DNA of 64,000 nucleotides from Candidatus Kuenenia stuttgartensis (lineage in GTDB: Bacteria; Planctomycetota; Planctomycetia; Planctomycetales; Planctomycetaceae): assembly GCA_945904015.1 (NCBI GenBank), contig CAMDPK010000008.1, positions 1 to 64,000 on the forward strand. Direction: 5' to 3'. Both the position numbers and the translations under genes were made by a program. The stretch's first letter is position 1, and each line of letters starts with the position of its first letter. Shown in pieces: positions 60,947 through 64,000 of this stretch. The notes under the pieces are model-generated. The model saw only the letters and a list, made by a program, of their open reading frames with translations. It ran no database searches and had not been told where the DNA came from.

Positions 60947-63900
60947 ATGATCGCACGACATCGACTTTCGGCATGGCTTTGTCTCGCGCTCGTCTCAAGC
61001 ACGTTGTCGCTCCGGGCCGATGAGCAGGTGGACTATCTGAAGCAGATCAAGCCTGTGTTGCGGGAACGCTGCTTCGCGTGTCATGGAGCGCTCAAGCAGG
61101 AAGCGAGCTTGCGGCTCGACACGGCGGCGTTGGCGATCAAAGGGGGCGAGTCGGGAGCGGTGATCAAGCCCGGCGATGCCGACGCGAGTTTGTTGCTGAA
61201 GCGCGTCACGGCGACCGAAGAGTCCGAACGCATGCCGCCGGAAGGTGAACCGCTCAAGCCCGAACAGATCGCGGCACTGCGAAACTGGATTACTCAGAAG
61301 GCGGAAGCTCCGGCCGATGAGCAACCGGAACGACACCCGCGCGAGCATTGGTCCTTCAAGACTCCCGTGCGGCCGGCGGTGCCCGATCTCAAATCTCAAA
61401 TCTCAAATCTCAAATCTCAGATTTCAAATCCGATCGACTCCTTCATCGCTCGCGAGCATCTCCAGCGCGGGCTGACGACCCAACCGGAAGCCGATCGGCG
61501 AGTTTGGTTGCGGCGTGTGTCGCTCGACTTGATTGGATTGCCGCCGACAACGGAAGAACTCGACGCGTTCGTGGCCGATCAATCGCTTGAGGCGCATGAC
61601 AAAGTCGTCACGCGGTTGCTCGACAGTCCGCAGTACGGTCAGCGCTGGGGCCGGCATTGGATGGATATCTGGCGCTACAGCGATTGGTGGGGGCTGGGGG
61701 CTGAAGTCCGCAACTCTCAGAAACACATCTGGCATTGGCGGGACTGGATCGTCGAGTCACTCAACTCGGACAAAGGCTACGACCAGATGCTGCGCGAGAT
61801 GCTCGCGGCGGATGAACTCTACCCCAATGACCTCGATCGGCTGCGAGCGACCGGGTATCTGGCTCGGCAGTACTTCATCTTCAATCGGACCGCGTGGCTG
61901 GATGAGACCATCGAGCACACCGCGAAGGGAATGCTTGGCCTGACGTTCAATTGCGCGAAGTGTCACGACCACAAGTACGACCCGTTTTCGCAGGCCGAGT
62001 ACTACAAGCTGCGAGCGATCTTCGAGCCGTATCAGATTCGCACCGAGATGGTTACCGGTGAAATCGATTTCGAAAAGGACGGCATCCCTCGTGCGTTCGA
62101 TGCCCATCTCGACGTGCCAACCCACCTGCATGTGCGCGGCGACGATCGCAACCCGGACAAGAGCCGTGTGATGGACCCCGCCGTCCCCGCGTTCTTGTCG
62201 TCCGACGAGTTGAAGTTGGCGATCGAGCCGGTCGCGCTCCCGGCTGAAGCGACTCATCCCGGCCTGCGCGAGTTCGTGATCAACACGCATCGCCAATCGG
62301 CCGAGCAACAGATCGCGGCCGCTCGCTCGGCCGTTGAAGCGGCCAAGAAGAAACTCGTTGAATCCGAGGCAGCGGCAAAAGAAATGGCCGCGAAAGCGGC
62401 TGCATTAAAGCCAGAAGCGCCAGCGACGGACGACGCGAAACCTGCCGACTTACCGGCCGATGTTCTCGTGCTTGACGATTTCTCGGCAGAGAAACCCGAC
62501 TTGTGGGAACAACTCACCGGCAAGTGGAGTTACGAGAACGGGCGGCTCATTCAATCGCAGACCGGTGCGATTCGCGGTGCTTTGCGATTGAAGCAAATGC
62601 CTCCTGCTGATTTTGAAGCCCGACTCAAATACATTCCGACCGGCGGCGACATGTGGAAGTCGGTCGGCATTTCGTGCGACGTCACAGCGTCGGGGAATGA
62701 GTTGCTGGCGTATGTCAGCGCCGTCGCGAGCGGGCCGAGATCACAGGTCGCGTTTAAGGAAGGTGGCAACTACGTCTATCCGCCGACTGCGCAACAGGCT
62801 CGCAAAGTCGAACTCAACCAACCGCACGAGATCGTGCTGCGAGTCCGCGGGACGTTGTTCAACATGCGGGTCGACGGCGAACACTCGATCGCATTCCGCT
62901 TGCCGACAACTCTGGAGCGGCAGCGCGGGTTTCTGGAATTGATCACCTACGACGCGAAGGTCGAGCTCGTCTCATTTGAACTCCGACCACTGCCGGCGGA
63001 GTTGAAACTCGTCGAAGTGGACTCTCCGAAAGCGAAGCCCGCCGCGACGGCTGCTCCGGCGGGACCGCTGCCGGTCGATCAAGCGCAGCTTGCGGTGATG
63101 ATCGCCGAGAAAGCGTTGAAGTCTGCGGAAGTTCAGCGCGCTTCGATCGAAGCGAGAGCGGCGGCGCTCGTGGGGCACGCTTCCAACGTGCCAGACACCG
63201 CCAAGGAACTCGCGCTCGCGGCCTCAAAGTCAGAACGAATCGTCGCAGTGGCACGCGCGGATGAAGAACTTCGTCGAGAGGAACTCGCTCTGCTGCAAGC
63301 GGCTGCCGACAAGAAGGCCGAAGTCGAAAAGAAGCTCGCCGCCGTAAAGACCGCACTGGAGACGGCTCAAAAAGCGATCGACATGCCCAGCGAGGCTTAC
63401 ACGCCTCTGCCCGGTGCGAAGAAGACTCAAGAGGACTACCAGAATCGCAACGCCGGAAAACCGTTCTTGACCACCAGCACGGGGCGACGATCGGCATTTG
63501 CGAAGTGGCTCACCGACCCGCGGCAGCCGTTGCCGGCTCGCGTCGCCATCAATCACATCTGGATGCGGCACATGGGCAAGCCTCTGGTGCCAACCGTGTT
63601 CGACTTCGGTCGCAAGGGAACACCGCCGACTCATCCCGAACTGCTCGATTGGCTGGCCGTCGAACTCATCGAGCACAACTGGAGTATGAAGCACATCCAT
63701 CGGCTGATCGTGACGTCGCAGGCGTATCGGCTTTCGTCATCGAGTAGGATGGGCACTCCTGCCCGTCCTGTTACGACAAACGTCCAATCGAATGCGGACG
63801 GGCAGGAGTGCCCATCCTACGCTGCCGATCCAGAAAATCGCTTCTACTGGCGGATGAATCCCATTCGCATGGAAGCTCAGATCGTGCGCGACAGCCTGTT

Positions 63901-64000
63901 GTCTCTGGCCGGTGAACTTGATGTGTCGTTGGGCGGCCCGTCGATTGCGATCAACGACGAAGTCTCGCGCCGCCGCAGTCTGTACTTTGTGCATTCGCAC
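60947..64000 (+). CDS. Cytochrome/DUF1549/DUF1553 (PSD1-type) secreted protein, partial
   Basis: The ATG at 60947 (MIARHRLSAWLCLALVSSTL, signal peptide) opens a frame that stays open to the window end (1018 codons). Order of domains: PSCyt1 with haem motif CFACHG (residues about 43-48), DUF1549 (RRVWLRRVSLDLIGLPPTTEEL, FNCAKCHDHKYDPFSQ), an inserted Ala/Lys-rich coil and a concanavalin/LamG-like domain (about residues 505-680, WEQLTGKWSYENGRL), a second coil, and DUF1553 (RSAFAKWLTDPRQPLPARVAIN, NPIRMEAQIVRDSLLSLAG). Two repeat-derived stretches lie in-frame at residues about 146-160 and 933-958. Last gene of the second module. Confidence 0.92.
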   Translation, partial: MIARHRLSAWLCLALVSSTLSLRADEQVDYLKQIKPVLRERCFACHGALKQEASLRLDTAALAIKGGESGAVIKPGDADASLLLKRVTATEESERMPPEGEPLKPEQIAALRNWITQKAEAPADEQPERHPREHWSFKTPVRPAVPDLKSQISNLKSQISNPIDSFIAREHLQRGLTTQPEADRRVWLRRVSLDLIGLPPTTEELDAFVADQSLEAHDKVVTRLLDSPQYGQRWGRHWMDIWRYSDWWGLGAEVRNSQKHIWHWRDWIVESLNSDKGYDQMLREMLAADELYPNDLDRLRATGYLARQYFIFNRTAWLDETIEHTAKGMLGLTFNCAKCHDHKYDPFSQAEYYKLRAIFEPYQIRTEMVTGEIDFEKDGIPRAFDAHLDVPTHLHVRGDDRNPDKSRVMDPAVPAFLSSDELKLAIEPVALPAEATHPGLREFVINTHRQSAEQQIAAARSAVEAAKKKLVESEAAAKEMAAKAAALKPEAPATDDAKPADLPADVLVLDDFSAEKPDLWEQLTGKWSYENGRLIQSQTGAIRGALRLKQMPPADFEARLKYIPTGGDMWKSVGISCDVTASGNELLAYVSAVASGPRSQVAFKEGGNYVYPPTAQQARKVELNQPHEIVLRVRGTLFNMRVDGEHSIAFRLPTTLERQRGFLELITYDAKVELVSFELRPLPAELKLVEVDSPKAKPAATAAPAGPLPVDQAQLAVMIAEKALKSAEVQRASIEARAAALVGHASNVPDTAKELALAASKSERIVAVARADEELRREELALLQAAADKKAEVEKKLAAVKTALETAQKAIDMPSEAYTPLPGAKKTQEDYQNRNAGKPFLTTSTGRRSAFAKWLTDPRQPLPARVAINHIWMRHMGKPLVPTVFDFGRKGTPPTHPELLDWLAVELIEHNWSMKHIHRLIVTSQAYRLSSSSRMGTPARPVTTNVQSNADGQECPSYAADPENRFYWRMNPIRMEAQIVRDSLLSLAGELDVSLGGPSIAINDEVSRRRSLYFVHSH
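61384..61428. repeat. Heptamer tandem repeat, in-frame
   Basis: About five units of AAATCTC occur in tandem (61389-61420 region), translated as LKSQISNLKSQISN. It lies in the linker between the cytochrome and DUF1549 parts. Confidence 0.7.
63744..63820. repeat. GTAG...CTAC palindromic element in-frame in the PSD1 gene
   Basis: Perfect 25-bp inverted repeat at 63744-63768 and 63796-63820 around 27 bases. Each arm has GGGCA, loop CTCC, TGCCC. It is translated as SRMGTPARPVTT...GQECPSYA inside DUF1553, between the SQAYRLSS loop and DPENRFYWRM. Confidence 0.85.

Overview
The window looks like a chromosome fragment of a member of the Planctomycetota. The evidence is gene content: two modules of DUF1549/DUF1553, DUF1501 and PPC-type (pre-peptidase C-terminal) secreted proteins, a DUF1592/DUF1552 pair, PQQ-like propellers, a kinase/ECF-sigma pair, many Tat or Sec signals, a giant RTX/cadherin-like surface protein with a planctomycete-style N-terminus, and many short palindromic repeats. 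I cannot place it to genus. No rRNA, tRNA, CRISPR array or conventional insertion sequence was recognised.

Layout. 1-7.2 kb: end of an unidentified gene, then a roughly 2270-codon surface protein broken by a one-base frameshift near 3156-3159. 7.4-20.5 kb: housekeeping-like singles (Ski2-like helicase, DUF2079 membrane protein, HD phosphohydrolase, lipoprotein, coiled-coil protein, phosphotransferase/P-loop fusion, membrane protein, Gfo/Idh/MocA oxidoreductase). 20.6-30.2 kb: secreted module of PPC protein, DUF1549/1553, DUF1501, sialidase-like protein, PQQ-like propeller with EF-hands, and YhcH/NanQ-like protein. 30.6-34.8 kb: zinc-ribbon Ser/Thr kinase and ECF sigma factor. 34.8-43.6 kb (minus strand): GNAT, WD40 protein, DUF1552, DUF1592-type cytochrome protein, PQQ-like propeller. 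43.7-48.7 kb: a compact four-gene operon (N6-adenine methyltransferase, double GHKL ATPase, receiver-domain protein, HNH nuclease). All its junctions are 4-base ATGA overlaps. This is the best candidate for an undescribed, probably anti-mobile-element, system. 48.8-49.6 kb: an esterase gene with a premature stop at the island edge. 49.8-54.5 kb: amidohydrolase, M14 carboxypeptidase, acyltransferase, TolB-like propeller. 54.8-64 kb: second secreted module (DUF1549/1553, PPC, DUF1501, cytochrome/DUF1549/DUF1553), running off the window end.

A second theme covers the whole window. At least seven palindromic elements of 51-110 bp have GTAG...CTAC ends, and several related inverted repeats lack those ends. 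Each arm is often itself a small hairpin with a loop such as TCC. Some elements lie between genes, three gene stop codons lie inside them, and five sit in-frame inside protein genes, including one in a kinase activation loop. This resembles BIME/REP elements and the in-frame palindromic elements of Rickettsia.
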